Shown here piece after piece: positions 12,579 to 23,877 of a DNA stretch of 64,000 nucleotides. Numbering within the stretch: the first letter of the stretch is position 1; every line of letters begins with the position of its first letter. Under the pieces are notes generated by a model that was not told the DNA's origin, searched no databases, and saw only the letters and a list, made by a program, of their open reading frames with translations. This DNA comes from Pegoplata infirma (Eukaryota; Arthropoda; Insecta; Diptera; Anthomyiidae): the NCBI GenBank assembly GCA_963921195.1, contig OY992537.1, forward strand, positions 125,599,347 to 125,663,346, in the 5' to 3' direction. Made by a program: the position numbers and the translations under genes.

Positions 12579-12785
12579 ATGTACATTAATGATCATACAT
12601 TGTCATACATGAATTTGTATGTAAATTTTTTTTTGTATTTTTTCCCGACCCGGGTGAAAATGGCCATGTATGTTCATATATGATGCATATATGGATGTCC
12701 ATACATGTGCATATCCGTAATTTGAGGGTACATGTACATTAATGATCATACATTGTCATACATGAATTTGTATGTAAAATTTTTT

Positions 12786-13700
12786 TTCTATTTTTTTCTA
12801 TAAAACGTCTATTAATTGAAATTTTTTCAAATATAAATATCTTGTACTAATTTATGACACTGATTTTTTAATAAAAACTAACGAATATTTTAAAAATATA
12901 CTTTGGACTTTATGATACTTTAGGCTAATCAAAGCTTCGAAGAATTAATCACTTTTCGAATGAATTCACAAATAAAATACATTCGATTTTTATAGTCACT
13001 GAATACAATTATTTTTAAAATATCAATATTTCTTGGAATGGATTCGATTTTTACCATTAAATCGAATTCTTGTTTATAAGAATTTTAAAAACTGAATGCA
13101 TTCTTTATTATTCATGAGACTTTTAAAAATCGAATTTATAAAAACTTACGCATTCAATTTCAAAGTCAAATGAAAAAGAAACCGAATTCATTCTATATTT
13201 TAAAATCAAATGTAAATTCATTCGATAAATTGTGATTGGGGAATGCAATCATTAAAGTTTAATTCAGAACACCAAATCTTATTAAGGGATGAAATCCTTC
13301 GCAGCTCTGACAGTAATACCGTCAGAGTGTTCAAATTTTCTTCTAAATTTGGTTGTTTACGTTAGTGCCGTTCATTTTCGCCTATAAAATTATAATCAAT
13401 CTTGATGATGTATGATCATTATTGTCCAACCGAACGACTTTTTCAGACTGAACCCATACATGAACTTCGTCCAATTTTGCAAAGTTCTGCCGAACCCAAC
13501 CTTTAAAAAAATTGTTTTTAAGACATGTATGCTATACAGATGCATAGCATATATGAAGGAGTATGACATATTTATCTACACGTAGTTGCATACATTTACA
13601 TATATGGAATATTACATTACTTGTGTATGTTCATATATGCTCCCATATATGACATACATTTCCATATATTGTTCATATACTATCATACATTGAATCATGT
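12786..13700. repeat. 0.9-kb element body, related to 18765-19868
   Basis: It starts near ATAAAACGTCTATTAATTG and ends in ATG/CAT-rich sequence. It is closely similar to 18765-19868 over its length (shared landmarks TTTGGACTTTATGATACTT, CCGTCAGAGTGTTC, CCAACCGAACGAC). The later copy carries an extra MITE (19089-19270), and this copy is followed by the foldback at 13709. It is non-coding as far as I can see. Confidence 0.65.
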
Positions 13701-13708
13701 ATGAGCAT

Positions 13709-14818
13709 TAGAGTGTCCCTTATTTTGGAAATGTTGGAAATCTTGAGACGGTACCCGCTCATTTTTTTCCTTTTGACTTAAAAATAACTCAGGAAAAATT
13801 TTACGCCCCTAGGACCACGCCTTCCCTACGCGACGGGGCCTTAAAGAGCGGGGCCTAAAAAATCATTTTTCCATACAAACCAAAAAAATTTTTTTTTTAT
13901 TTTTAATTTTTTTGTTATTAATTATTATATTACTTGGTTTGCTTATTCACGACAAAAAATTTGATTTTGGAGGGATAAGTCTTTCAGCGCTAAAAAATTT
14001 TTCGCAAAAAAAAAATTTGGGCGGCCGGGGTCCTACAGTAAAAAATTTTTAAAAAATATTTTTTTTTAGTTTTGACCAGCAACGGTTTTAGTTGCTATGT
14101 TGCTTTAAATGATATATATTCCAAAAAAAAAATTATTCATATCTGTGACATCTTTATCTTTTTCGAAAAAAAAAATTTTGAGCCGTAGGAATCCTACGGT
14201 AAAAAATTTTTAAAAAATATTTTTTTTTAGTTTTGAAAAGCAATGGTTTTAGTTTTTATGTTGTTTTTAATGATATATATTCCAAAAAAAATATTATTCA
14301 TATTTGTGACATTTTTATCGTGTATCGAAAAAAATCATCAATGCATTTTTTACCCTTTTTTAGAACACGATTAAGATGTCACAGATACAAAAAATATTTT
14401 TTTATGAATATATATCATTTAAAGCAACATAGCAGCTAAAACCGTTGCTGGTCAAAACTAAAAAAAAATATTTTTTAAAAATTTTTTACTGTAGGACCCC
14501 GGCGGCTCAAAATTTTTTTTTGCGAAAAATTTTTTAGCGCTGAAAGACTTATCCCACCAAAATCAAATTTTTTGTTGTGAATAAGCAAACCAAGTAATAT
14601 AATAAATAATAACAAAAAAATTAAAAATCAAAAAAAAAATTTTTTGGTTTGTATGGAAAAATGATTTTTTAGGCCCCGCTCTTTAAGGGCCCGTCGCGTA
14701 GGGAAGGCGTGGTCCTAGGGGCGTAAAATTTTTCCTGAGTTATTTTTAAGTCAAAAGGAAAAAAATGAGCGGGTACCGTCTCAAGATTTCCAACATTTCC
14801 AAAATAAGGGACACTCTA
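13709..14818. mobile_element. 1,110-bp foldback element, copy 2 (TSD ATGAGCAT/ATGAACAT)
   Basis: It has the same length and ends as copy 1 and is nearly identical along its length, so both copies moved recently or one was duplicated. The flanking 8-mers differ by one base (ATGAGCAT at 13701-13708, ATGAACAT at 14819-14826). The paralogous segment ending at 19928 lacks the element. Both copies contain the same small open frame, an accident of the arms. Confidence 0.8.
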
Positions 14819-15465
14819 ATGAACATACATGGTCATTTTCACCCGGGGAGTAAAAATTTTTATATGATGCAATATATAATGATATGTAATACAATATATA
14901 ATTATACGCAATTTGATCCGAAAAATGGTGGATGTTTTTGCATTAAAAAAGATCAACTTGTATAAAATACGATTTGATTTCATCCGAGTTTTGACCAGAC
15001 ATTGCCATATATTGGTAGATCTAATTAGATCTAATTGCATAAAAACATATAAAATCCTGGTGTTTTTTGGTTTGGTTTGAGATACACCACAGGTCAACGA
15101 TACATTCACCAAACATATAATTTTCTAAAACAAAAAAAATGTTTGGGTACGCTTCGAACCAGATAGGTGATATACATAATCCTAACAAGGAAATGTTTAG
15201 GAACATTTTAAAAAGTTTTTTATACTTTGCCTAAAAAACTTAGAAAATTGTTGGTTAATTAGAAACATTTATAGTTATATATGGAACAGAATGAGAAATA
15301 TATAATTTTATATTAAATTATACAGAAAAACAAATTTGTATTGACCCTCATATAATTAAATATAATTATATCAACCGTACGCATTTTAATCCGAATCATG
15401 ATTAAATTATATATAACTACATATGACTGCATTTAAAAAATTTAGAAAATAGCTCACGGAATATA

Positions 15466-18400
15466 TCCCTATCCCTATTATTAATATTATAAATCTGATT
15501 GTTGGTTTGTCTGTCTGTCTGTCTGTCTTTCTGTCTGTCTGTCTGTCTGTCTGTTCCGCAATAAGTAAAGAACGGCTTAACCGATTTTCATGAAATTTTC
15601 ACCACAGATAGTACTAACCGAGGCGGGAACTATAGGCCATAAGCGAACGCGATCGGACAAAGGGGCGTAAAATGCCACGCCCATTTGTACCATGCTAAAG
15701 CTATATCTGCCAGTCAGACAATAACGGAAAAACGGCTGAACCGATTTTCATGAAATTTTCACCACAGATAGTACTAACCAAAGCGGTAACAATAGGCCAT
15801 AAGCGAACGCGATCGGGAAAAGGGGCGTAAAATGCCACGCCCCTTTGTACCATGATAAAGCTATATCTGCCTGTCCGCCAATAACGGAACAACGGCTGAA
15901 CCGATTTTCATGGAATTTTCACCACAGATAGTACTAACCGAGGCGGGAACTATAGGCCATAAGCGACCGCGATCGGACAAAGGGGCGTCAAATGCCACGC
16001 CCCTTTGTACCATGCTAAATCTATATCTGCCTGTCCTGCAATAACGGAAAAACGGCTGAACCGATTTTCATGAAATTTTCACCACAGATAATACAAACCG
16101 AGGCGGGAACTATAGGTCAGAAAAATCCGCGATCGGAAAAATGGGCGTAAAATGCCACGCCCCTTTGTACTAATCAGAAACTATGTCTGCCTGTTCCGCA
16201 ATCACTGAAAAGTGATTTAACCGATTTCACTGAAATTTTTACCACAGATACTACTAACCGAGGCGAAAACTATGAGCCACAATAGAGGGCAATAAGTGAA
16301 GAACGGCTTAACCGATTTTTATGAAATTTTCACCGCAGATGGTACTAACCGAGGCGAGAACTATAGGCCATAAGCGACCGCGATCGGACAAAGGGGCGTA
16401 AAATGACACGCCCCTTTGTTCCATGCTAAAGCTATATCTGTCTGTCCTGCAATAACGGAACAACGGCTGAACCGATTTTCATGAAATTTTCACCACAGAT
16501 AATACAAACCGAGACGGGAACTATAGGCCAAAAAAATCCGCGATCGGTAAAATGGGCATAAAATGCCACGCCCCTTTGTACTATACAGAAACTATGTCTG
16601 CCTGTTTCACAAGCACTGAAACGATTTAACCGATTTCACTAAAACTTTTACCACAGATAGTACTAACCGAGGCGGAAACCATGAGCCATAATAGAGTGCA
16701 ATCGAAAAAAGGGGCGTAAAATGCCACGCCCTTTTTATTACACTGAAAGTTATTTCTGCCTTTTCCGCAATTATGCTTAAACGGCTGAACTGATTTTAAT
16801 GAAATTTTCATCACAGATAGTGTTAACCGAAGCGAAAACTATGAGCCACAATAGAGGGCGACCGAAAAATAGGCGTAAAATACCACGCCCCCTTCTATTA
16901 CATTGAAAGTTATTTCTTCCTGTTCCGTAATCACGCATAAATGGCAGAACCGATTTTAATGAAATTTTTACCAAAGTTAGTACTAACCGAGGCGGAAACT
17001 GTAGATTATTATAGAGCGCGTTAGGACAAAGGGGAGGAAAATGGCACGCCCCTTTGTACTATACTGAAAGTTTTTACTGCATGTTCCGTTATCATGCTTA
17101 AACGACTATACTGATTTTAATAAAATTTATTTTATTGAACGCTATTTCTGTCTGTTTCTTAATCTAGCATAACTGCTAAACCGATTAGAATGAAATTTTT
17201 ACCACAGATAGTAAGTACTTACCGAGGCGGGAACTAAAGATTAAAATAGAGCGCGTTTGGACAAAGGGGGCGTAAATTGACACGAGCCTTTATACTATAC
17301 TGCCTATTCCTTAATAACGATTAAACGACTAACCGATTTTAACAAAACTTTTTCCATAGGTAGAATTTTAGTCTGTATCAACTGCCACGCCTTTTGCAAT
17401 GTACTGAAAGTTTTTTCTGCCGTACCGTAATCACGCTTAAACAACGAACCCGATGTTGTTATAATTTTCACCACAGTTAGTAATTATTGAGGCGGAAACT
17501 ATAGACACCACCAGTCAAAGGCGTGAATTGACACGCCCCTTTGTAATACATTAAAATTTATTTTTGCTTGATCGTACTCACGCGTTAACGGTGAAACCAA
17601 TTTTAAGCAAATTTTCACCACAGTTGGTACTTACCGCGGCGATCGGGCAAAGGGGCTTAAAATGCCGCACCCTTTTGTATTAAATTAAAAAATATTTTTT
17701 CCGGTTTCGTAACTATATGCCATATAAAATGCGATGAGACAAATTAAAGTAAAATGCCACATCAATTTGGAATATACAGAACGTTATTTCTAGCTCATTT
17801 GCCATCATGCAAAAACGGCTTAACCAATTCCTTTAAACACTACTGCCATATTAGAACCTGAAAACAGCTAACAATAAGCCGATTTCAATGAAATTTTCAA
17901 CACAAATAGTGCTATAGGCAATATTAAACAGCGATTGATAAAAAGGCATATAATGGCACGCCCCTTTGTACTTTAGTGAGAGTTATGTCTGCCAGTTCCG
18001 CAAACGTGGAAAACCTGCAGAACAAATTTAATTGCAATTTTCTTTACGTGCTAACCAAAATTGAACTCGATGCGTTAAATGCCATACCCACTTGAACTAT
18101 TGTGAAAGTTATGTCTTTATTGAAGTTTTCACCACATAAAGTGCTAACCGAGGAGGGAACTATAGGTTCCTTTTAAAAGCCATTAAAGAAATACATTAAT
18201 TTTGGGGTGGGGCGATTATTCGTTTTTTCTATTTCGCTTTGCGGCGGGGTCGTAACAGTTGCCTATTATGGTCAATATTAACTCACAAAAGTATTGCACC
18301 TGCTGGGCAATGTCTTTGGGTTCCTTTTTTGATTTGAAATCGGGAAGTTCCAAACAAGGTGCAAAAAAACGTTTTGATTTTTTTTTGTTAAAAAAAACGT

Positions 18401-18691
18401 TTTTGATTTTTTTGTTAAAAAAGGTTTTTATGATGGTCGAATAACTTTTTTTGAACGGCCCGCATCACACACTCCACCCAACCAAGAAGGTTTGTTCCCA
18501 TGACGGAAGAACACGTACGCACAATGTTCCCGACGCTAAGCGAAGTCGAAAAAAATCGACCAAACCTCAGGAATAGGTTTAAATTCACCAGTGAAAAGTC
18601 ATGAAGCAGTAGATAAACTGACTAATAAAAAACTCATTCATTATATAATATTTTTTTTCAACCCGGGCAACGCCGGGTGCAAAACAGCTAG
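15466..18691 (+). mobile_element. Non-autonomous Helitron
   Basis: The 3' end has a GC-rich hairpin (CCCGGGCAACGCCGGGT) 10 bases before the terminal CTAG (18688-18691), followed by T. This is the classic Helitron 3' structure with A|T insertion. The 5' part starts near TC at 15466 or 15472 (not resolved) and has ATTATAAATCTG followed by a (GTCT)n tract at 15510-15555, as in many insect Helitrons. No Rep/helicase frame is present. Most of the body is a tandem array. Confidence 0.7.
15553..18180. repeat. Minisatellite with about 150-165 bp units inside the Helitron
   Basis: Each unit contains CCGATTTTCATGAAATTTTC, ACCACAGATAGTACTAACC, GAGGCG, AACTATAGGCCATAAG, GCGATCGGACAAAGGGGCG and AATGCCACGCCCCTTTGTAC. 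Units at the 5' side are nearly identical, and similarity decays steadily toward 18 kb. Open frames on the minus strand here come from the repeat and are not genes. Confidence 0.8.
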
Positions 18692-18764
18692 TGATCATAT
18701 ATGATTCGTTAGGTTTGTATCAAGTTATATATGGTTATATATGTTTATTTTTACTCGGGTTTCC

Positions 18765-19868
18765 ATAAAACGTCTATTAATTGAAATTTTTTCAAATATA
18801 AATAATTTTTACTAATATATGACACTGATTTTTTAATAAAAACTAACGAACATTTTAAAAATATACTTTGGACTTTATGATACTTTAGGCTAATCAAAGC
18901 TTCGAAGAATTAACCACTTTTCGAATGAATTCACAAATAAAATACATTCGATTTTTATAGTCACTGAATACAATTATCTTTAAATATCAATATTTCTTGG
19001 AATGGATTCGATTTTTACCATTAAATCGAATTCTTGTTTATGAGAATTTTAAAAACTGAATGCATTCTTTATTTCATTTATTTATTAAGGGCAATTTACA
19101 CGTTAACTACCCTTGACCACCCTTATCCCCTATTTCCCAGTATTAGTGATACGATTTGCCGGGTTTAAATAATTTTATATGAAAAATTATTTGAATTTGA
19201 CAATCGTTATCCCCCAATACTGAGAAATAGTAGATAAGGGTGGTCAAGGGTAGTTAACGTGTAAATCAAGCTTTATTCATGAGACTTTTAAAAATCGAAT
19301 TTATAAAAACTTACGCATTCAATTTCAAAGTCGAATGAAAAAGAAACCGAATTCATTCTATATTTTAAAATCAAATGTAAATTCATTCGTTAAATTGTGA
19401 TTGGGGAATGCAATCATAAAAGTTTAATTCCTAACACCAAATCTTATTAAGGTATGAAATCCTTCGCACTCTGGCAGTAATACCGTCAGAGTGTTCGAAT
19501 TTTCTTCTGAATTTGGTTGTTAACGTTAGTGCCGTTCATATTCGCCTATAGAATACAAAAATTATAATCAATCTTGATGATGTATGATCATTATTGTCCA
19601 ACCGAACGACATTTTCAGACTAAACCCATACATGAACTTCGTCCAATTTTGCAAAGTTCTGCCGAACCCAACCTTTAAAAAAATTGTTTTTAAGACATGT
19701 ATGCTATGCAGATGCATAGCATATATGAAGGAGTATGACATAGATATATACCCATCCACACATAGTTGCATACATTTACATATATGGAATATTACATTAC
19801 TTGTGTATGTTCATATATGATCCCATATATGACATACATTTCCGTATATTGTTCATATACTATCATAC
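18765..19868. repeat. Second copy of the 0.9-kb element body (with a MITE inserted)
   Basis: Homologous to 12786-13700 in direct orientation, with scattered substitutions. The extra 0.2 kb is the MITE at 19089-19270. It ends in ATATATG/CATACAT-rich sequence leading to the terminal inverted repeat at 19905-19928. Confidence 0.65.
19089..19270. mobile_element. Short MITE with about 45-bp TIRs (ATTTACACGTTAACTACCC)
   Basis: Inverted arms ATTTACACGTTAACTACCCT... and ...GGGTAGTTAACGTGTAAAT extend through TTGACCACCCTTATC and CAGTATT. The paralogous segment at about 13100 lacks this insertion (continuous TTCTTTATTATTCATGAG), which gives direct evidence of insertion. The exact target duplication is blurred by TTTATT repeats. 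Confidence 0.75.
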
Positions 19869-19934
19869 ATGGAATCATATATGAGCATGTATGAACATGT
19901 ATGAACATACATGGTTATTTTCACCCGGGTATAC

Positions 19935-20285
19935 AAAAATTTGCAGGGTTTTCCCATAGAAAAATTCTAAGAAAAATTCCTAAATTATTCTTATAGAAAA
20001 ATACTTAAATTATTCCTAAAGAAAAATTTCTAAATTTTTTGTCCAAAAAATTCTAAAATTTTTCGTCTAGAAAAATTATGGAATTTTTTCTTAAGAAAAT
20101 TTATGATATTCCGAGACTTTTTCCATATAGAAAAATTCTAACAACAAACTCTTAATGTTTTTCCTATAGAAAAATTCGCAAATTATTCCTATAGGAAAAT
20201 TCCCAATTTTTTCCTAATGAAAAATTCTCAAATTTTCATTTAAGAAAATTCTTAAATTTTTTCAAATTTTCATAGAAAAAATTTT
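19935..20285. repeat. Degenerate satellite, right-hand remainder
   Basis: Units of about 28-32 bases such as CTATAGAAAAATTC..AAATT continue the tract seen at 10060-11377, interrupted by the 8.5-kb block. Confidence 0.5.
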
Positions 20286-20810
20286 GAGATTATTTTCTTT
20301 TTCCTCTCTTTTTCTTCTTTCCTTTCTTTTTCTTCCTTTTTTCTTCTTTCGAATTCGGTTTGGGGGGGGATTTCCCTTTCCCCCCGTGGATCCGCACCTG
20401 GTTTTTGAGATATTCGCGTACGAGATTTTCGCATGGAAAAATTTTCAAACGCGAAATCTCAAAAACGAAACATGCTAGAAAAATTTAGATTGCAGTTTTG
20501 GAATCATATCAGGTCCATCCAAATCATTTCCAAAAATCAAAGTCTTATTTTTGGAAGAATCTGTAACAGTGGACCACCAAAAGTGCGAAATTGACTTTTT
20601 TACAGTGAATATCTTAAAAACGGTACGTGATAAAAAAAAATTGAATGACAGATTTGGATTCAGGACAGCAAAATCTATAAGAATCGGTTGGATATTTCAC
20701 TGGGAGTTTTTTTGTTATCGAGCATTGTATCAGCTAGGATTTTGGTGTTAAAGATTTTTAAAGTTTAAAATAAACAGGAGGGAAATTCCATCTACGCCAA
20801 TCCTAAAATT
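20286..20810. other. Unassigned sequence
   Basis: A pyrimidine-rich start (TTTTCCTCTC runs) is followed by CTCAAAAACGAAAC-like text seen in old foldback interiors. Short plus-strand frames at 20284-20751 show no domain, conserved context or splice signals. No gene is supported. Confidence 0.4.
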
Positions 20811-21905
20811 GTAATTCAAAATAGATCAATTGAATTTCGAAGATTCCGTTTGTAATTCGAAAAATTTCAAATGAATTTCCATTGAAGATACAAAAAACTA
20901 AATTTTAGTTTTTTCCAAATAAAAAGCAATCTGAAATTTTCAAATTACAATTGATCTTTTTTCGAATAACAATTGATCTTTTTCGAATAACAATTGATCT
21001 TTTATACCCTCCACTTAGTGATAGAGGGTATATATAAATTTGTCGTTTGTAACTCATCGAAATATCGGTCTCAGACCCCATAAAGTATATATATTATTGA
21101 TCAGTGATCGATTCTAAGACATTCTGGCGATCTCCGTCTGTCCGTCTGTGGAAATGGTTATCACGGCCAAAGTATTAAACATATATGACTGAGACTTAGC
21201 ACATTTACTTGTTGTGGTCCAAAGTTCTTTGGTATTGCATTTGAAAATCGGTTTCAGCGAAATCGGTTCAGCGGTTCAGAAGTTATGAACAAAAATGTAA
21301 GAACTCCTCGAAAATTTTGGTACATACTACATAACCTTAAAATACAAAATGCTTTAAATTGGCTGCTGGTTGGCATATGTGAACAGAATTGGACACAGAG
21401 TGGTATTTTTACAAGTACAACCCTATTTTTTTACAATTTTTTTTTCACCAAAAAATTTTTTTCCGAAATTTTTTTTATTTTTCAAAAGATTTTTTTTTTC
21501 GCAAAAAAAAACTTTTTGATTGTGGAGGGTATTTATACATTCGACAAGGCCGAATTTAAATTTTTTACTAGTTTCGAATTCCAATTGTTCTATTTGGAGT
21601 TACAATTGATCTTTTTCGATTTACAATTAGTACAATTGATCATTATCGAAATAACAATTTATCTTTCTCGAATTACAATTGATCTTTCTCGAATTACAAT
21701 TGAACGTTTTTTGACTTACAATCGATCTTTTTTGAATTTCAATTGATCTTTTTGAATTACAATTGGAATTTTCGAATTACAAATGGAATTTCGAATTACA
21801 AGTAGAATTTTTGAATTACAAATGGAATCTTTGAATTACGAAAGGAATCTTCGAATTACATAAAAAATCTTTGAATTACAATTGTTTTTTTTTTCGAATT
21901 ACATC
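20811..21905. repeat. CAATTGATC degenerate tandem repeat, split by a mini-me element
   Basis: Units of roughly 20-25 bases of the form CGAATTACAATTGATCTTTT repeat at about 20930-21002 and 21575-21905. They contain the palindrome CAATTG and the AATTGATC word. The mini-me repeat at 21003-21573 interrupts the array. Later units drift to GAATTACAAATGGAATCTTT. Confidence 0.65.
21003..21573 (+). mobile_element. Mini-me/DINE-1-type repeat, copy in the CAATTG array
   Basis: It has TATACCCTCCACTTAGTG at the start, the core AAAGTATATATATTATTGATC, a short GTCCGTCTGTCCGTCTGTG tract, and an ending with ATTCGACAAGGCCGAAT and ACTAGTTT. Its (TA)n core is the uninterrupted counterpart of the occupied site at 49839-51147. 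Confidence 0.75.
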
Positions 21906-22010
21906 TGTAAATAGTGATTTCTTTCCCTTCATATATCGTGAAGATCAGCATGTGCTAGCAAGAAAAACTTCCCTTGTAAATAAAAGATATAAAAACAAAT
22001 TATTACAAAC

Positions 22011-22198
22011 CCGTGTAAAAATCGATTAGATCTTGTCAGATCTGCTTGTGTCTGATAATATATCTGATTGTGTATAATTGTATCTGATCAGATATAATTA
22101 GATATCGATCATGGTCATTTCAGATATAATTATATACAATCAGATACGATAATATATAAGTATATATGAACAGATCAGATCTAAACCATTTTACACGG
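22011..22198. mobile_element. Short MITE, CCGTGTAAAA ends, GATC/ATATC-rich
   Basis: It is flanked by CCGTGTAAAA and TTTTACACGG inverted ends. The interior is full of AGATC, TCTGAT and ATCAGAT words (inverted AGATCTTGTCAGATCTG and CAGATCAGATCT). No target duplication is evident. Just upstream (21966-21976) is a solitary ACTTCCCTTGT, an isolated end like that of the element 1285-1800. Confidence 0.5.
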
Positions 22199-22424
22199 AA
22201 AGAGAAATTCCTAAATCTCTTATTAATATCGATAGGCCACTTTCTAAATATTGTATTATTTCAAAATTAACGGTCACATTTTAAACAACCCCTAAGTAGC
22301 GAAGAAAATTAAGCTTTCAAACAAACAAAGACAGAGAAGAGAATTGCACAATAGTTTATTAAATACAAAACTTTTTCAATTGTCATTCAGAGAGTGAGTA
22401 AAGATATAAATGACAAACGATTAA

Positions 22425-22555
22425 GGGCTGGTATTTTAATGTGCAGTTAGCAGCTAACTGTAGTTTTAACTTAACATTATTTCAAAACGTGTATGAAAAT
22501 GTTAAATTAAACGAAGAGTAATATATTTTTTAACCCAGCATTTAATAATCCAGCC
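22425..22555. mobile_element. 131-bp MITE, GGGCTGG ends, TAA target duplication
   Basis: The left end GGGCTGGTATTTTAATG and the right end CATTTAATAATCCAGCC are imperfect inverted repeats, with TAA on each side (22422-22424 and 22556-22558). The size and TWA duplication suit a Harbinger-like MITE. Confidence 0.6.
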
Positions 22556-22558
22556 TAA

Positions 22559-23190
22559 GTTGACATAATATCGTCACCAAAAAGTCAACCGATCTTCAGT
22601 ATTTATCTTAAGTGTGAGAATGATGATTATAAAGTAATCGCAAGACAAGTGAATTGATTATACAAAACTTTATCAGTGAAACAAACAGAAAATAAAAATA
22701 TGATAAACCCAAATATACAGAGTTTTTTAAACAATGCAAAACTAATATTAATTTAAAAATAAACAAATAAAAATTCAGTTAAATTGTGGCAAAAAAAAGT
22801 AAATTTAAATTATATTTACTAATTTTACTTACTTCCCTTAAAAAAAATATACACCCACCTAACTAATGACAACACGAGTAAAATGAGCATTCAACATTTT
22901 TTTTATTTTTTAAATATTTGCGGTTCAACAAATAAATGATACTATGCAGCAGAGATTCGAAAGTATGAATTCTTATTAATATACCTCTACTTATTGTTTG
23001 TCCACAAAAAACGAATTGTTATATTGACCCCCATATTTGTCAATACAATTATTTTTTTTTACTGAAAGTGCTCCTATACGGAAATCTGTAATATTAACAA
23101 ACGTTTGTAAATTTTGATTGTTGAAAAAAGAATTTTGTTTTTTTTAACAAACTAATTCAACAAACACAATTTGGTGATCTGAAAAAAGTA
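22559..23190. other. AT-rich sequence, nothing recognised
   Basis: Irregular AT-rich sequence without tandem units, inverted ends or a supported reading frame. Confidence 0.45.
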
Positions 23191-23870
23191 AACCTCCCGG
23201 AATATAGATCCACTAAGGCTGGGTTTTTTCCAATGTTGATTCTAAGGGGGTAAAAAGGGTAAGAGTCTGTACTTTTGGTAACTTTTATATTTCCTTAAAT
23301 AATGGTCATATAGACTTGAAATTTTGACTGTATGTTCATCTCCCGGAATATAGGTCCAGTTACGCTGGATTTTTGCCAATGTTGATTCTAAGGGGTAAAA
23401 AAACTGTACTTTTGGTACTTTTTATATCTCCTGATATAATGATCATAGAGACTTGAAATTTGAACTGTATGTTCACTTCCCGAAATAAAGATTAATTAAG
23501 GCTGGATTTTTCCCAATGTTGATTCTGAGGGGGTAAAAAGGGTAAAAAACTGTACCTTTGGTACCTTTTATATTTCCTTAAATAATGGTCATAGACACTT
23601 GAAATGATGGTTCAGCTCCCGGAATATAAATCCACTAAGGCTGAATTTTTGCCAATGTTGATTCTAAGGGGGTGAAAAGGGGAAAAAATGTAATTTTGGT
23701 ACCTTTTATATTTCTATAAATAATGGCCCTAGAAACTTAAAATTTGTAATGTAGGTTTACCTCCCGGAAAAAAGATTCACCAAGGCTGGGTTTTTGCCAA
23801 TGTTCATTCTACTGGGATAAAATGGGTAAAAAAGTGTACTTTTTGTATTTTTTTTTTTATTTACTGAAAT
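23190..23870. repeat. About 140-bp tandem repeat, five copies
   Basis: Units start with CTCCCGGAATATAG-ATCCACTAAGGCTGG and continue with TTTTTGCCAATGTTGATTCTA, AGGGGGTAAAAAGGG, CTGTACTTTTGGTACCTTTT and TATTTCCTTAAATAATGGTC. Starts are seen near 23193, 23340, 23478, 23615 and 23761, with a decayed relative near 24800. The TTTTGGTACCTTTTATAT part of the unit probably seeded the 16-bp array that follows. Confidence 0.75.
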
Positions 23871-23877
23871 AATGGTA

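Larger units (their letters stand above)
14841..18760. mobile_element. ACCCG(G)GAGTAAAAA-ended element carrying a Helitron
   Basis: The left end ACCCGGGGAGTAAAAAT and the right end ATTTTTACTCGGGT are inverted. The terminal parts (14850-15465 and 18692-18755) are rich in ATATATAATTATAT and GATC words. The central part is occupied by the Helitron 15466-18691. No coding sequence is supported. The left part also contains palindromic AGATCTAATTAGATCTAAT near 15018. Confidence 0.45.
11378..19928. mobile_element. 8.5-kb block of nested CCCGGGTGAAAAT-ended elements
   Basis: The outer ends are CCCGGGTGAAAATGACCATG and the inverse ATTTTCACCCGGG, each next to TA, within degenerate satellite on both sides. 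Further copies of this end occur at about 12653 (direct) and 14829-14845 (inverted), so the block is several elements joined or nested. Near the ends, ATGTATG/CATACAT words recur densely. The interior includes twin foldbacks (11469-12578 and 13709-14818), an element at 14841-18760 with a Helitron, and two related 0.9-1.1 kb segments. Confidence 0.55.

Noticed and set aside
11993..14439. Two identical 68-codon frames (11993-12199 and 14233-14439)
   Set aside because: They lie in the arms of the twin foldbacks; identity reflects the duplicated element, not coding selection.
15701..16974. Minus-strand frames with repeated MKISLKSVQPF-like text
   Set aside because: They are translations of the 150-bp Helitron minisatellite and change frame from unit to unit.
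15466..18691. Autonomous Helitron
   Set aside because: No Rep motif or helicase frame is present; the interior is a tandem array.
21285..21746. 153-codon plus-strand frame
   Set aside because: It runs across the boundary between a mini-me repeat and the CAATTG array, so it cannot be an evolved gene.
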